A stretch of 64,000 nt of DNA, taken from NCBI GenBank assembly GCA_028095445.1, contig JAOHCJ010000001.1, positions 33,758 through 97,757 on the forward strand, written 5' to 3'. Each line of letters opens with the position of its first letter. Position 1 is the stretch's first letter. Under the pieces are notes generated by a model that had not been told where the DNA came from, searched no databases, and saw only the letters and a program-made list of their open reading frames with translations. The translations under genes were made by a program, and so were the position numbers. This DNA comes from Candidatus Pelagibacter sp. (GTDB taxonomy: Bacteria; Pseudomonadota; Alphaproteobacteria; Pelagibacterales; Pelagibacteraceae). Below, piece by piece: positions 41,464 through 51,209 of the stretch.

Positions 41464-41796
41464 CTAAACCTTAAAAGATTCTCCACATCCACAACGCTCT
41501 GATTCATTGGGGTTATTGAAGACAAAAGAAGATGAAAACTCCTCTTTTTTATAATCCATCTCAGTTCCAAGTAGATACATTACGGCTGCGGCATCTACAA
41601 AAACTTTAACACCTTTATCCTCGATAATTTCATCGTTAGGATTAATCTCTTTTGCGTATTCCATTACATATGACATTCCCGCACAACCACCAGATTTAAC
41701 GGCAACTCTCACACCAATTGAGTTCGTCTCAACTCCAGACATAATTTCTTTAATACGATTAGCTGCATTATCACTTAATTTAATAATTTGGTTCAT
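41464..41796 (-). CDS. sufA: A-type Fe-S carrier
   Basis: The protein has 110 residues. The three ligand Cys are in 'AVKSGGCAGMSYVM' and the C-terminal 'ERCGCGESF'. It delivers Fe-S clusters to targets. Last gene of the suf operon; its start overlaps the sufT stop by one base. ErpA/IscA could be alternative names, but the operon supports SufA. Confidence 0.92.
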   Translation of the reverse strand: MNQIIKLSDNAANRIKEIMSGVETNSIGVRVAVKSGGCAGMSYVMEYAKEINPNDEIIEDKGVKVFVDAAAVMYLLGTEMDYKKEEFSSSFVFNNPNESERCGCGESFKV

Positions 41797-42092
41797 TATA
41801 AATTTAACTCCAATTTTGCAGCTTCAGACATCATTGACTTGTCCCATGGTGGTTCAAAGACCAAATCAAGATCAACCTCTTCAATGCCCTCAACTTGCAT
41901 GGCGCTGTCTTTAACTTCTTTAGGTAGACTTTCAGCAACTGGACAGTTTGGAGAGGTTAATGTCATTATAATTTTAGCAGTATTCTCTTTTACTTTAACA
42001 TCATAAATTAAACCTAACTCATAAATATTAACAGGTATTTCTGGATCGTAAATTTGCCTGATTTCAGCAATTATTTTTTCTTTTAAGTCCAT
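41796..42092 (-). CDS. sufT: SUF maturation factor (DUF59/MIP18 type)
   Basis: The protein has 98 residues. 'IYDPEIPVNIYELGLIYDVKV' and 'MTLTSPNCPVAESLPKEV' are the MIP18/DUF59 landmarks, with the conserved Cys. It helps deliver Fe-S clusters. It lies between sufU and sufA with 6-base and 1-base junctions. Confidence 0.9.
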   Translation of the reverse strand: MDLKEKIIAEIRQIYDPEIPVNIYELGLIYDVKVKENTAKIIMTLTSPNCPVAESLPKEVKDSAMQVEGIEEVDLDLVFEPPWDKSMMSEAAKLELNL

Positions 42093-42098
42093 AATTTA

Positions 42099-42566
42099 TT
42101 ATAATTTCTCAGTATTAATTTCTTCTTGTGTGTTGTCAATCGCAGAAATTAATGTATGCCAAGATAAAGTAGCACATTTAACTCTCATTGGATATTGTTT
42201 TACTCCAGATAAACACATTAGTTTAGTTTTTTCATCCTCTTTTAAATTTTTTGATTTTAACTCAGGATTTTCTTTTATCATTCCTAAAAAATCCTCCACT
42301 ATTTCCTTAGCTTCATGTTCATTCTTACCTTTAATTAAGTCTGTCATAATTGATGCTGATGCCATTGAGATAGCACAACCACTACCTTCAAAAGAAATGT
42401 CCTCTACTATTTTTTGTCCATTAAGTTTTAAAAAAATATGAACATTATCACCACATAAAGGGTTGTGTCCTTTAGCATCTTTATTAAAATTATCAGTCTT
42501 GCCAAGATTTCTTGGATTTTTACCATGTTCAAGTATTATTTCTTGATATAATTCTTTTAAGTTCAT
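42099..42566 (-). CDS. sufU: SUF scaffold/sulfur-transfer protein
   Basis: The protein has 155 residues with three Cys ligands: 'GHNPLCGDNV', 'GSGCAIS' and 'RVKCATLSW'. A conserved Asp in the first motif completes the zinc site of SufU. It takes sulfur from SufS. Overlaps the sufS stop by four bases. Confidence 0.92.
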   Translation of the reverse strand: MNLKELYQEIILEHGKNPRNLGKTDNFNKDAKGHNPLCGDNVHIFLKLNGQKIVEDISFEGSGCAISMASASIMTDLIKGKNEHEAKEIVEDFLGMIKENPELKSKNLKEDEKTKLMCLSGVKQYPMRVKCATLSWHTLISAIDNTQEEINTEKL

Positions 42567-43783
42567 TTTAAACTAAATATTTTTTTACAATTATTTATTG
42601 CATCATTAAGTTTGTCTAAATCATCTCTTGTATTATAAACTCCGACAGAAGCCCTTGAGCTTGCAGGTATATTTAATTTATCATGTAGAATTTGACAACA
42701 ATGATGACCCGCTCTTATTGCAACTCCATCTTCATCCAAAATAGTAGCTACATCATGCGGATGAATGCCTTCAATGGTAAAAGATAAAACTCCACCTTTA
42801 TTTTTAGGATTGCCAATTAATTTTACTGAATTATTTTTTTGTAAAAGTTCTTGTCCATACTCAACTAAATCAGCTTCATGTTTCACAACATTATCTATTC
42901 CAATACTTTCTAGAAATTTTATGGACTGATCAAATGCAATAACTTGAGCTGTAGCCATTGTGCCAGCCTCATATTTATTAGGTAAATCACCATAAGAAAT
43001 TTTATCTTTTTTAACGTCATTGATCATCCCCCCTCCACCTTGATATGGTGGTAATTCTTCTAACCATTTTTTTTTACCATATAATACGCCCAAGCCTGTT
43101 GGACCATACATTTTATGACATGAAATTGCATAGAAATCACAATTCAAATCTTGCATATCTAATTTTAAATGTGGCGCACCCTGACATCCATCAATTACAA
43201 CTATTATTCCTTTTGAATGTGCTAATTCAGTTATTTCTTTAATTGGTAAAATAGCACCTGTTACATTTGATAAATGGGTAATTGAAATTACTTTAGTTTT
43301 AGGTGTTATTTTTTTTTCAATTTCCTCTAATGTAATTTCACCATCATCATTAATTTCAGCAAAATTAATTTTTATATTTTTTGATTTTCTTAAAAAATGC
43401 CATGGTACATAATTAGAATGATGCTCTAATTCAGTAATAAGTATTTCATCGTTTTCTTGTAAATAATTTTGACCCAATGTATTCGCAACTAGATTAAGTG
43501 CTTCTGTTGCTCCTTTAGTAAATACAATTTCATTTTTATCTTTAGCATTAATATATTTTTGAACTGAAGATCTTGTATTTTCATAAAGATTGGTAGCAGC
43601 TACTGCTAAATAATGAACGCTTCTCCCTACATTAGAAAATTGTTTAGTATAAAATTCATTAATTCTATCTATTACAACTTTTGGTTTTTGAGAGGAGTTT
43701 GCACTATCAAGATAAACTAAATCGTTATTTTGAATTTTTTCGTCAAAAATAGGAAACTCTTTTTTTATATTGTTTATATTCAT
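42563..43783 (-). CDS. sufS: Cysteine desulfurase SufS
   Basis: The protein has 406 residues. The PLP Lys is in 'YAISCHKMYGPTGLGVLYG', and the active-site loop Cys in 'VAIRAGHHCCQILHDKL'. It gives sulfur to SufU. It overlaps both its neighbours by 4 bases, fitting one translationally coupled operon. Confidence 0.94.
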   Translation of the reverse strand: MNINNIKKEFPIFDEKIQNNDLVYLDSANSSQKPKVVIDRINEFYTKQFSNVGRSVHYLAVAATNLYENTRSSVQKYINAKDKNEIVFTKGATEALNLVANTLGQNYLQENDEILITELEHHSNYVPWHFLRKSKNIKINFAEINDDGEITLEEIEKKITPKTKVISITHLSNVTGAILPIKEITELAHSKGIIVVIDGCQGAPHLKLDMQDLNCDFYAISCHKMYGPTGLGVLYGKKKWLEELPPYQGGGGMINDVKKDKISYGDLPNKYEAGTMATAQVIAFDQSIKFLESIGIDNVVKHEADLVEYGQELLQKNNSVKLIGNPKNKGGVLSFTIEGIHPHDVATILDEDGVAIRAGHHCCQILHDKLNIPASSRASVGVYNTRDDLDKLNDAINNCKKIFSLK

Positions 43784-45045
43784 TCTTTAAATCCAATCAT
43801 GTTTTTTATTAAATTTTTAATTTGAGAATCTGTTATTTTTTCTATTACATCGAGTAAAAACCCATTAATTAAAAGTTCTCTTGATTGTTGATAATCTAAC
43901 CCCCTAGACATTAAATAAAATATTGAGTCCTCGTTTAGACTACCTGATGCAGAACCATGCGAACATTTTACATCATCTGCATAAATTTCTAATTCTGGTT
44001 TTGCATTAAATTCAGATGCTTCATTTAATAGAATTGCCTTACTTAGTTGATATCCATCTGTTTTTTGTGCCTCTGAATTAACAAATATTTTTCCCTGAAA
44101 TACAGCTTTAGAGCTATCATCTAAGACACTTTTAATTAATTGATAACTTTTAGTATTTTCTGTTAGGTGATTTATAGTCGTTCTAACTTCATGATGCTTA
44201 TCATCAGAGAGAGAGAAAATACCATTTATAAATGCTGACGAGTATTTTCCTTTTAAATTACAATTGATCTCATTCTTAAAAAAATGAGATCCTGATGATA
44301 AAATAAATGTTTCAGATACACTATTTATGTCTTGTTCAATATTATTAAAGGAATATTTTACATTCCTATTTTTTATTTTATCAATTTTATAATTTTTTAA
44401 AATTGAATCTTGCTTTAAATCAAAATTATAAAAAATATTTAAAAAATTTTTTTCAGAATTATCATTAAATAAATCTATTATTCTTAAGGAGCTATTTTCT
44501 TCTAAAAGGAAATCTAAGCTTAAATTTATATTTTTGAACTTAATCTTATCATTTGTTATATGGTAAATTATTAAAGGTTTTACTAGTTTATAATTCTTTT
44601 TAACTGATATTTTATAAGATTTATTTGTAAAAGCCTTATTTAAATTAATTAAAGAATTGGAATTATTTGATCCATTATCTATTTCTGGCTCATCAATTAT
44701 TTCTATTTTATCTTTTTTTTCATGACTAAAATCAATTTTTTCAATTCTACCATTTATAAAAACGATCTTGTTATGATCTAGCCCATCAACAAATACCGAT
44801 GTGTCAATCTTATTTGAGAATGAATAATCGTTATAAAAACTAAGATCCCCAATATTTTTTTTAATTATTTGATCTAAATCAGAAAATTTCCAGTTTTCTT
44901 GTCTTTTGTTCGGAAAACCTATTTTTATAAATTCATTCAAAGAATTTTGTTTAAGTTCAATATCTCTTTTTGTAAAACCTGAAGTTTTTATAATATTATC
45001 AAAATCTATTTGAAGTTGTTCTTTCATTAAATTAAAAGTTTTCAT
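43780..45045 (-). CDS. sufD: SUF complex subunit SufD
   Basis: The protein has 421 residues. The beta-helix core and the typical C-terminal 'PELEIYADDVKCSHGSASGSLNEDSIFYLMSRGLDYQQSRELLINGF' are conserved. Divergent N-terminus rich in Lys/Asn as expected in AT-rich DNA. SufBCD assembles Fe-S clusters. Overlaps sufC by 14 bases. Confidence 0.93.
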   Translation of the reverse strand: MKTFNLMKEQLQIDFDNIIKTSGFTKRDIELKQNSLNEFIKIGFPNKRQENWKFSDLDQIIKKNIGDLSFYNDYSFSNKIDTSVFVDGLDHNKIVFINGRIEKIDFSHEKKDKIEIIDEPEIDNGSNNSNSLINLNKAFTNKSYKISVKKNYKLVKPLIIYHITNDKIKFKNINLSLDFLLEENSSLRIIDLFNDNSEKNFLNIFYNFDLKQDSILKNYKIDKIKNRNVKYSFNNIEQDINSVSETFILSSGSHFFKNEINCNLKGKYSSAFINGIFSLSDDKHHEVRTTINHLTENTKSYQLIKSVLDDSSKAVFQGKIFVNSEAQKTDGYQLSKAILLNEASEFNAKPELEIYADDVKCSHGSASGSLNEDSIFYLMSRGLDYQQSRELLINGFLLDVIEKITDSQIKNLIKNMIGFKE

Positions 45046-45763
45046 ATCCTTTTTTTTCTAGTTCTAACGCTAACTCTGCACCACCAGATTTGATAATTTT
45101 TCCATCTTTTAATACATGAACAAAGTCAGGTTTAATATAGTCTAATAATCTCTGGTAATGGGTAATTATTAGGAATGAGTTTTTCTTATCTCTTAAAGTA
45201 TTCACCCCATCAGCAACAATTTTTAAGGCATCAATATCTAATCCTGAGTCCGTTTCATCTAAAATTGATAACTTTGGTGCCAGCAACGACATTTGTAAAA
45301 TTTCGTTTTTCTTTTTTTCTCCACCAGAAAAACCAACATTTAATTGTCTATTTAATTTTTCTTCATCAAATTTAAGTTCTTTTGCTTTTTTTTTTACCAG
45401 TTTTAAAAATTCTATAGCATCAAGCTCTTTTTCACCTCTTGCTTTTCTTATTGCATTTAATGAAGTTTTTAAAAATATATTCGTATTAACCCCAGGAATT
45501 TCTAAAGGATATTGAAAAGCTAAAAAAATACCCTCGTGTGCTCTTTCTTCAGTTTCTAAATTAAATAAATTTTTTTCCTCAAAAAGAACTTCACCTAACA
45601 CTTCGTATCCTTTTTTTCCTGATAAAATATTTGATAATGTGCTTTTTCCCGATCCATTTGGACCCATTATAGCGTGGACTTCACCAGGTTTTATATTAAG
45701 AGAAAGTCCCTTTAAAATTTCTTTGTTATCTATCTTTGCATGTAATTTATTTATCTTTAGCAT
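45032..45763 (-). CDS. sufC: SUF complex ATPase SufC
   Basis: The protein has 243 residues. Walker A 'GPNGSGKSTLSNIL' near residue 34, signature 'FSGGEKKKNEILQM' (the SufC variant of the ABC signature) and 'LSILDETDSGLDID' are all present. Supplies ATP to SufB-SufD. Starts at the sufB stop. Confidence 0.96.
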   Translation of the reverse strand: MLKINKLHAKIDNKEILKGLSLNIKPGEVHAIMGPNGSGKSTLSNILSGKKGYEVLGEVLFEEKNLFNLETEERAHEGIFLAFQYPLEIPGVNTNIFLKTSLNAIRKARGEKELDAIEFLKLVKKKAKELKFDEEKLNRQLNVGFSGGEKKKNEILQMSLLAPKLSILDETDSGLDIDALKIVADGVNTLRDKKNSFLIITHYQRLLDYIKPDFVHVLKDGKIIKSGGAELALELEKKGYENF

Positions 45764-47205
45764 TAACCAACACTTCCTTCGAGACTAATACCAACTAGCT
45801 TTTGAGCCTCAACTGCAAATTCCATCGGAAGCTGTTGCAGAACTTCTTTACAAAATCCATTCACTATTAGTCCAACTGCTTCTTCTTGACTCAAGCCTCT
45901 TTGCTGACAATAATGTAGTTGTTCTTCACTTATTTTTGATGTTGTTGCCTCGTGTGCAATATTTGATTCTGAGTTTTTATTTTTAATATATGGAACTGTA
46001 TGTGCTCCACACTTATTTCCCATTAACAATGAGTCACATTGAGTATAATTATTGGAATTTGTTGCTTTAGAGGAAATATCAACAAGGCCTCTGTAAGTCA
46101 TATCTGAAAATCCTGCACTTATTCCTTTTGAAATAATTTTACTCTTAGTATTTTTACCTAGATGAATCATTTTTGTACCTGTGTCGGCTTTTTGATGATT
46201 ATTTGTAATTGCAATTGAGTAGAACTCTCCAACTGAGTTATCTCCTTTTAAAATACAACTTGGATATTTCCAGGTTATAGCAGATCCTGTTTCTACTTGA
46301 GTCCATGAGATTTTAGAATTTTTACCTTTACACAAACCTCGTTTAGTAACAAAATTATATATTCCACCTTTTCCATCTTTATCTCCAGGATACCAATTTT
46401 GAACTGTAGAATATTTTATTTCAGCATCATCTAGTGCTATTAATTCTACATTAGCAGCATGTAATTGATTCTCATCTCTCATTGGTGCCGTACACCCTTC
46501 TAAATAACTTACATAACTTCCTTTATCTGCAATAATTAAAGTTCTTTCAAACTGACCTGTATTTGAGGCATTAATTCTAAAATAGGTAGATAATTCCATC
46601 GGACATCTTACACCCTCAGGTATATACGCAAATGAACCATCAGTAAAAACAGCAGAATTAAGAGTAGCAAAGAAATGGTCTGTTGTTGGAATTACCGATC
46701 CTAAATATTTTCTAACTAAATCAGGATGGTTCTGGATAGCTTCCGATATAGGACAGAAAATAATTCCTAGCTTAGATAATTCTTCTCTAAAAGTTGTTGC
46801 AACTGAAACCGAGTCAAATACTGCATCAACTGCAATACCATTTAACCTCGCCTGTTCTTGAAGAGGAATACCAAGTTTTTTATATGTTTCTAGAAGTTTT
46901 GGATCTAATTCATCTAAACTTTTAGGTTTATCATCCATGCTTTTAGGTGCTGAATAATAATATAAATCTTGATAATCAATTTTTGGATATTTAGGTTTTT
47001 GCCAATCTGGTTCTTTTAATTGTTTAAATCTTTCAAATGCTTTTAATCTAAAATCAAGCATCCACTTAGGTTCTTTTTTAATGTTTGAAATAAATTTAAT
47101 AACTTCTTCATTTAAACCCTTTGGTGCACGAGTATTTTCAATATCAGTAGAAAAACCATATTTATAATCTTTTAATTTCTCAATTTCTTTTTCTCTAGCA
47201 TCCAT
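45763..47205 (-). CDS. sufB: SUF complex subunit SufB
   Basis: The protein has 480 residues. '[23 protein letters not shown]', '[19 protein letters not shown]', '[30 protein letters not shown]' and '[26 protein letters not shown]' are the family landmarks. It assembles the nascent cluster. First structural gene after iscR, with one base between. Confidence 0.96.
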   Translation of the reverse strand: MDAREKEIEKLKDYKYGFSTDIENTRAPKGLNEEVIKFISNIKKEPKWMLDFRLKAFERFKQLKEPDWQKPKYPKIDYQDLYYYSAPKSMDDKPKSLDELDPKLLETYKKLGIPLQEQARLNGIAVDAVFDSVSVATTFREELSKLGIIFCPISEAIQNHPDLVRKYLGSVIPTTDHFFATLNSAVFTDGSFAYIPEGVRCPMELSTYFRINASNTGQFERTLIIADKGSYVSYLEGCTAPMRDENQLHAANVELIALDDAEIKYSTVQNWYPGDKDGKGGIYNFVTKRGLCKGKNSKISWTQVETGSAITWKYPSCILKGDNSVGEFYSIAITNNHQKADTGTKMIHLGKNTKSKIISKGISAGFSDMTYRGLVDISSKATNSNNYTQCDSLLMGNKCGAHTVPYIKNKNSESNIAHEATTSKISEEQLHYCQQRGLSQEEAVGLIVNGFCKEVLQQLPMEFAVEAQKLVGISLEGSVG

Positions 47206-47206
47206 T

Positions 47207-47632
47207 TTAGGTTCTTCTTTCTGAATTATTATCTATAAGATCTTTTAAATTTTTTCTTTCAAAAAAATTGTTAATATGAATTTCAAGTTCATCCCATAAG
47301 TTATGTGTGATACACTTTGATGTTTTTCCATTACATCCTTTTTTTGATTCTTTTTTACACTGAACTGTTTTAACTTCTTCGTCTACAGCATCAAGTATAT
47401 TTGCAAGTTTAATTTGAATAGGGTTTGTGCTTAATATATAGCCACCATTTGTACCTCTTACACTTTTAACTATATTATTTTTTTTTAGCTTTGAAAATAT
47501 TTGTTCTAAAAAAACTAACGATATCCCTTGCCTTAAAGATATGTCCCTTAAAGATACAGGATTTTCACTATTAAACTTAGCTAAGTCAGCTAATGCCATA
47601 ACGGCATATCTACCTTTTGATGTTAATTTCAT
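47207..47632 (-). CDS. iscR: Rrf2-family Fe-S regulator IscR
   Basis: The protein has 141 residues. The winged-helix '[45 protein letters not shown]' is the Rrf2 domain, and three Cys ([10 protein letters not shown] and SKC) can bind a 2Fe-2S cluster. It senses Fe-S status and controls suf. First gene of the operon, with its own operator at 47656-47687. Confidence 0.93.
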   Translation of the reverse strand: MKLTSKGRYAVMALADLAKFNSENPVSLRDISLRQGISLVFLEQIFSKLKKNNIVKSVRGTNGGYILSTNPIQIKLANILDAVDEEVKTVQCKKESKKGCNGKTSKCITHNLWDELEIHINNFFERKNLKDLIDNNSERRT

Positions 47633-47655
47633 ATTTACCCTTTATTAATGGGGTT

Positions 47656-47687
47656 TTTATACAATCTTGACTAAATTAGTCAAGTAT
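47656..47687 (-). promoter_or_regulatory. suf operon promoter with IscR-type operator
   Basis: CTTGACTAAATTAGTCAAG (47666-47684) is a 9-bp inverted repeat with a one-base centre and contains the IscR type-1 core GACT-N5-AGTC. On the minus strand it overlaps the -35 TTGACT (47678-47683), followed 16 bases later by TATAAA (47656-47661). Binding would block RNA polymerase, so this fits autorepression of iscR-suf. Confidence 0.88.
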
Positions 47688-47769
47688 ACAATAGATAAAA
47701 AAGTTAACATATTGTCGCTAAGTTATGGTAAATGTAATTTTTTTTTGAGAATAATAATCAGTTACACTT

Positions 47770-48426
47770 ATGGACAATAAAATAGTTGAAGTTTTCATAC
47801 CTGGACCAGCTGGAAGGCTTGAAGCAAAATATTATAAAAGTAAAAAGCCAACATCGCCTATAGCATTAGTATTACATCCTCATCCTCAATACGGAGGAAC
47901 AATGAACAATAAAGTTGTGGTAGAAACATTTCATACTTTTATGGAAAATGAATTTTCAGTATGCAGAGTGAATTTTAGAGGTGTTGGAAAAAGTGATGGA
48001 GATTTTGATAATGGCCAAGGAGAATTAGCAGATGCTGCTGCTGCATTAGATTGGTTAGAAAGAGAAAATTTTGATAATTCACAATGTTGGGTATCGGGAT
48101 TTTCATTTGGCTCTTTAATTGCAATGCAGTTATTAATGAGAAGACCTGAAATAAATAGATTTATAGCAATATCACCTCAACCAAATGTTTATGATTTTTC
48201 TTTTTTATCTCCATGCCCAACTTCTGGATTAATGACTTATGGGAAAAAAGATGAATTAGTCCCATCTGATGATATTTTAGAATTAAATAAAAGATTAAGT
48301 GCTCAAAAAGGAATTAAAGTTGATTTTCAACCTGTAAATGATGCAAATCATTTTTTTTCAAAAAAAGAAGATGTTTTAGCAAAAAGCTTAGATAAATATA
48401 TTAAAAAAGAATCTGCTTTATTTTAA
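47770..48426 (+). CDS. Alpha/beta hydrolase-fold protein
   Basis: The protein has 218 residues. 'ALVLHPHPQYGGTMNNKVV' and 'VCRVNFRGVGKSDGDFDNGQGELAD' are the strand-turn motifs, the nucleophile is in 'VSGFSFGSLI', and 'NDANHFFSKKED' supplies the His. Ester substrate unknown. Converges with anmK, with a four-base overlap. Confidence 0.85.
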   Translation: MDNKIVEVFIPGPAGRLEAKYYKSKKPTSPIALVLHPHPQYGGTMNNKVVVETFHTFMENEFSVCRVNFRGVGKSDGDFDNGQGELADAAAALDWLERENFDNSQCWVSGFSFGSLIAMQLLMRRPEINRFIAISPQPNVYDFSFLSPCPTSGLMTYGKKDELVPSDDILELNKRLSAQKGIKVDFQPVNDANHFFSKKEDVLAKSLDKYIKKESALF

Positions 48427-49517
48427 AAATTCTTAACTATTACTCCACCAGTAATTGGCTCTTGGCATCCAGTAGTTTCAGGAAATGAAATTGGTAAACC
48501 TAAATAAGACCTTACAGCAAGATAACCAAAAGCTTGCGACTCAATAAAACTGCCATCAACACCAAGGTGATCAATTTCTTTTATTTTATGTTCAGTTTTT
48601 TTTCGTATTGAATTAATTAAAAATGTATTTTTCCTTCCACCACCGCAAACATAAACATCATTTTCTAATAATTTTTTTGATAAAATTTTTGCTGTTAATT
48701 CTGTAAGCGTGGCAGCTCCATCTTCTAATGTAAGACCTCTACAAAAAGATATATCAAAATCATTTGTATCTAAAGATTTTTTTTGGCTAACTGCATTATA
48801 GTAAAAATTGTCTAATGTTTGTTCTAAAATAAATTTATCTACTTTTCCTGCTTTGGCAATATTGCCATTTTCATCATACTCTTTATTTGAATTTAGTCTT
48901 ATCCATTTATCAATTAAACAGTTGCCAGGCCCAATATCCATGCTACTCATTTTATAATTTTTATCGATAGTTGTTATGTTTGCTATTCCTCCAATATTAA
49001 GAATTGTAACTGGAAGTTTTAACTTTTTATTGTCTTTAAATTTCTTAACTAGCAATTTATGATAAATAGGAGTTAGTGGTGCTCCTTCACCACCATTTTT
49101 TAAGTCATTTTGTCTAAAATTATAAACAACAGTTTTTTTTGTAAGGTTTGAAAGTTGATCTCCTAACCCTAGTTGTTTTGATATTTTTTCTTCAGAATTA
49201 TGAAAAATTGTTTGTCCATGAAATCCTATAATGTCAATATGTAGAGAGCTGGACAATTTTTTGGCAATATTTACATGAAAAGTGGTAATTTTATCTTCAA
49301 GAAGACTTATTTCTTGAGAAAATATTCTTAGATCATTTGAATTTTGTACTTTGTGTTTAATACTGTGTATTTCTCTAGAAAGTTGAGAGGGATAAGGGTC
49401 ATAACTATTCAATTTTACCAGAAATTTCTCTTTACCATTAGATTGAATTATAGACGAATCTACTCCATCCCCTGATGTACCACTCATTAATCCTAAAGCT
49501 AAATAATTTTTTTCCAT
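48423..49517 (-). CDS. anmK: Anhydro-N-acetylmuramic acid kinase
   Basis: The protein has 364 residues. 'GLMSGTSGDGVDSSII' and 'NIGGIANIT', then 'DIGPGNCLIDKWI' are AnmK landmarks. It phosphorylates anhydroMurNAc from recycled peptidoglycan. It is divergent from tyrS, as in many proteobacteria. Confidence 0.93.
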   Translation of the reverse strand: MEKNYLALGLMSGTSGDGVDSSIIQSNGKEKFLVKLNSYDPYPSQLSREIHSIKHKVQNSNDLRIFSQEISLLEDKITTFHVNIAKKLSSSLHIDIIGFHGQTIFHNSEEKISKQLGLGDQLSNLTKKTVVYNFRQNDLKNGGEGAPLTPIYHKLLVKKFKDNKKLKLPVTILNIGGIANITTIDKNYKMSSMDIGPGNCLIDKWIRLNSNKEYDENGNIAKAGKVDKFILEQTLDNFYYNAVSQKKSLDTNDFDISFCRGLTLEDGAATLTELTAKILSKKLLENDVYVCGGGRKNTFLINSIRKKTEHKIKEIDHLGVDGSFIESQAFGYLAVRSYLGLPISFPETTGCQEPITGGVIVKNF

Positions 49518-49564
49518 TCTTATTTTTTTTTATAAAAATTTGTATATTGTAGAACTATAGACTT

Positions 49565-50797
49565 ATGAATAAATTTTTAAAAGAATTTAAAGATAGAGGC
49601 TTTTTCTATCAATGTACTAGCGAAGATGATTTGTCTAAATTGTTAGATAAAAAAAAAATCAATGGCTATATAGGTTTTGATTGTACTGCAGAAAGTCTTC
49701 ATGTTGGTAGCTTACTTCAAATAATGTGCTTAAGACTATTACAAAAACACGGACATAGACCCATAGTATTGTTAGGAGGTGGAACTACCAGGATTGGTGA
49801 CCCATCCGGTAAAGATAAAACAAGAACCATATTAAGTGAAAAAGAAATAGAAAAAAATATTAAGAATATTGAAAAAATTTTAAAAAACTTTTTAGATATT
49901 AAAAACCCAAAGACAAAACCAATTTTTGTAAATAATTACTCCTGGCTTAAAAGTTTAAACTATATTTCTTTCTTAAGAGAAATTGGAAAACATTTTACAA
50001 TAAATAAAATGCTAAGTTTTGATAGTGTTAAAACTAGATTAGAAAGAGAACAGTCATTAAGTTACATGGAGTTCAATTATATGATTCTACAAGCTTATGA
50101 TTTTTTAGAATTAAACAAAAAAGAAAACTGCACTTTACAAATGGGTGGATCAGATCAATGGGGCAATATTGTAAATGGTGTAGACTTAATAAAAAGATAT
50201 TCAAATAAACAAGTTTATGGTTTAACAACCCCACTAATAACTTTAGCATCAGGTGCAAAAATGGGAAAAACAGAATCTGGAGCTGTTTGGTTAGATAAGA
50301 AATTTTTATCACCTTATGATTATTGGCAATTTTGGAGAAATATAGATGATAGGGATGTTTTAAAATTTCTTAAAATTTTTACTGATTTAAATATTGATAA
50401 AATTGAAAAAATTAAGAATGAAAATATAAATCAACAAAAGATTATTTTGGCTAATGAAGCAACTTCAATGTTGCACGGAGAAAAAGAAGCTAAAGCTTCT
50501 GAAGAGACTGCAAAAAAAACATTTACTGAAAATTCTATGGGTTCCAGCTTACCGTCTGTCACTATAAAAAAAAAACAATTAGATCAAAAAATAAATATAA
50601 TAGATTTAATAATTTTATCAAAACTAGAGACTTCCAAAAGTGAAGCCAGAAGATTGATTAAAGGAAATGGTGTTAAAATTAATAATCAACTTGTAAGTGA
50701 TGAAAAATTTTTTATTACTAACAATTTTTTTAAAGATAATTTCATAAAATTGTCTCTTGGTAAAAAAAGACATTTAAAAATTCTCATAGAAAGCTAG
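49565..50797 (+). CDS. tyrS: Tyrosyl-tRNA synthetase
   Basis: The protein has 410 residues. The HIGH-equivalent 'DCTAESLHVGSLLQ' is near residue 41, 'QMGGSDQWGNIVNG' is conserved, and the KMSKS-equivalent is 'GAKMGKTESGAVWLD'. A C-terminal S4-like RNA-binding domain is present ('SKSEARRLIKGNGVKINNQLV'). Charges tRNA-Tyr. Confidence 0.97.
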   Translation: MNKFLKEFKDRGFFYQCTSEDDLSKLLDKKKINGYIGFDCTAESLHVGSLLQIMCLRLLQKHGHRPIVLLGGGTTRIGDPSGKDKTRTILSEKEIEKNIKNIEKILKNFLDIKNPKTKPIFVNNYSWLKSLNYISFLREIGKHFTINKMLSFDSVKTRLEREQSLSYMEFNYMILQAYDFLELNKKENCTLQMGGSDQWGNIVNGVDLIKRYSNKQVYGLTTPLITLASGAKMGKTESGAVWLDKKFLSPYDYWQFWRNIDDRDVLKFLKIFTDLNIDKIEKIKNENINQQKIILANEATSMLHGEKEAKASEETAKKTFTENSMGSSLPSVTIKKKQLDQKINIIDLIILSKLETSKSEARRLIKGNGVKINNQLVSDEKFFITNNFFKDNFIKLSLGKKRHLKILIES

Positions 50798-50807
50798 AAA
50801 TTTAGAT

Positions 50808-51164
50808 ATGAAATTTGTAGATAAAAGAATGATCACTGATCTTTATGATGTTAAATTTGAACCTTTTGACAATTATGGAAAAATAGTACCAGGCATGAGT
50901 TGGCACAAAATTACTTATGACAAAAAAAATGGTGGTTACGGTACTTATTTATTGAAAATGTCACCTAGAGCAAAAAGTTTACCTCATGAACATAAAGGTT
51001 ATGAGGAATTTTTAATTTTAGATGGAGAATTAATTGATCATGATGGAAAAATTTTTAAAAAAGGAAATTTTATAAGTTTCGAGCCTGGTTCAAAACATTC
51101 TTCTTGGACAAAAGATGGTTGCTTAATTTTAGTTTTCATGAGAGGTATTAATCTAGCAATTTAA
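50808..51164 (+). CDS. Cupin-domain protein
   Basis: The protein has 118 residues. 'SLPHEHKGYEEFLILDGELIDHDGKIFKKGNFISFEPGSKHSSWT' holds the two cupin motifs and the metal ligands His-His-Glu-His. It resembles ChrR-type or anti-ECF cupins. It follows tyrS by 10 bases. Confidence 0.82.
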   Translation: MKFVDKRMITDLYDVKFEPFDNYGKIVPGMSWHKITYDKKNGGYGTYLLKMSPRAKSLPHEHKGYEEFLILDGELIDHDGKIFKKGNFISFEPGSKHSSWTKDGCLILVFMRGINLAI

Positions 51165-51209
51165 AATAATATCTAAATAAACTATATAAAATTTAATATC
51201 AAAATTTAT

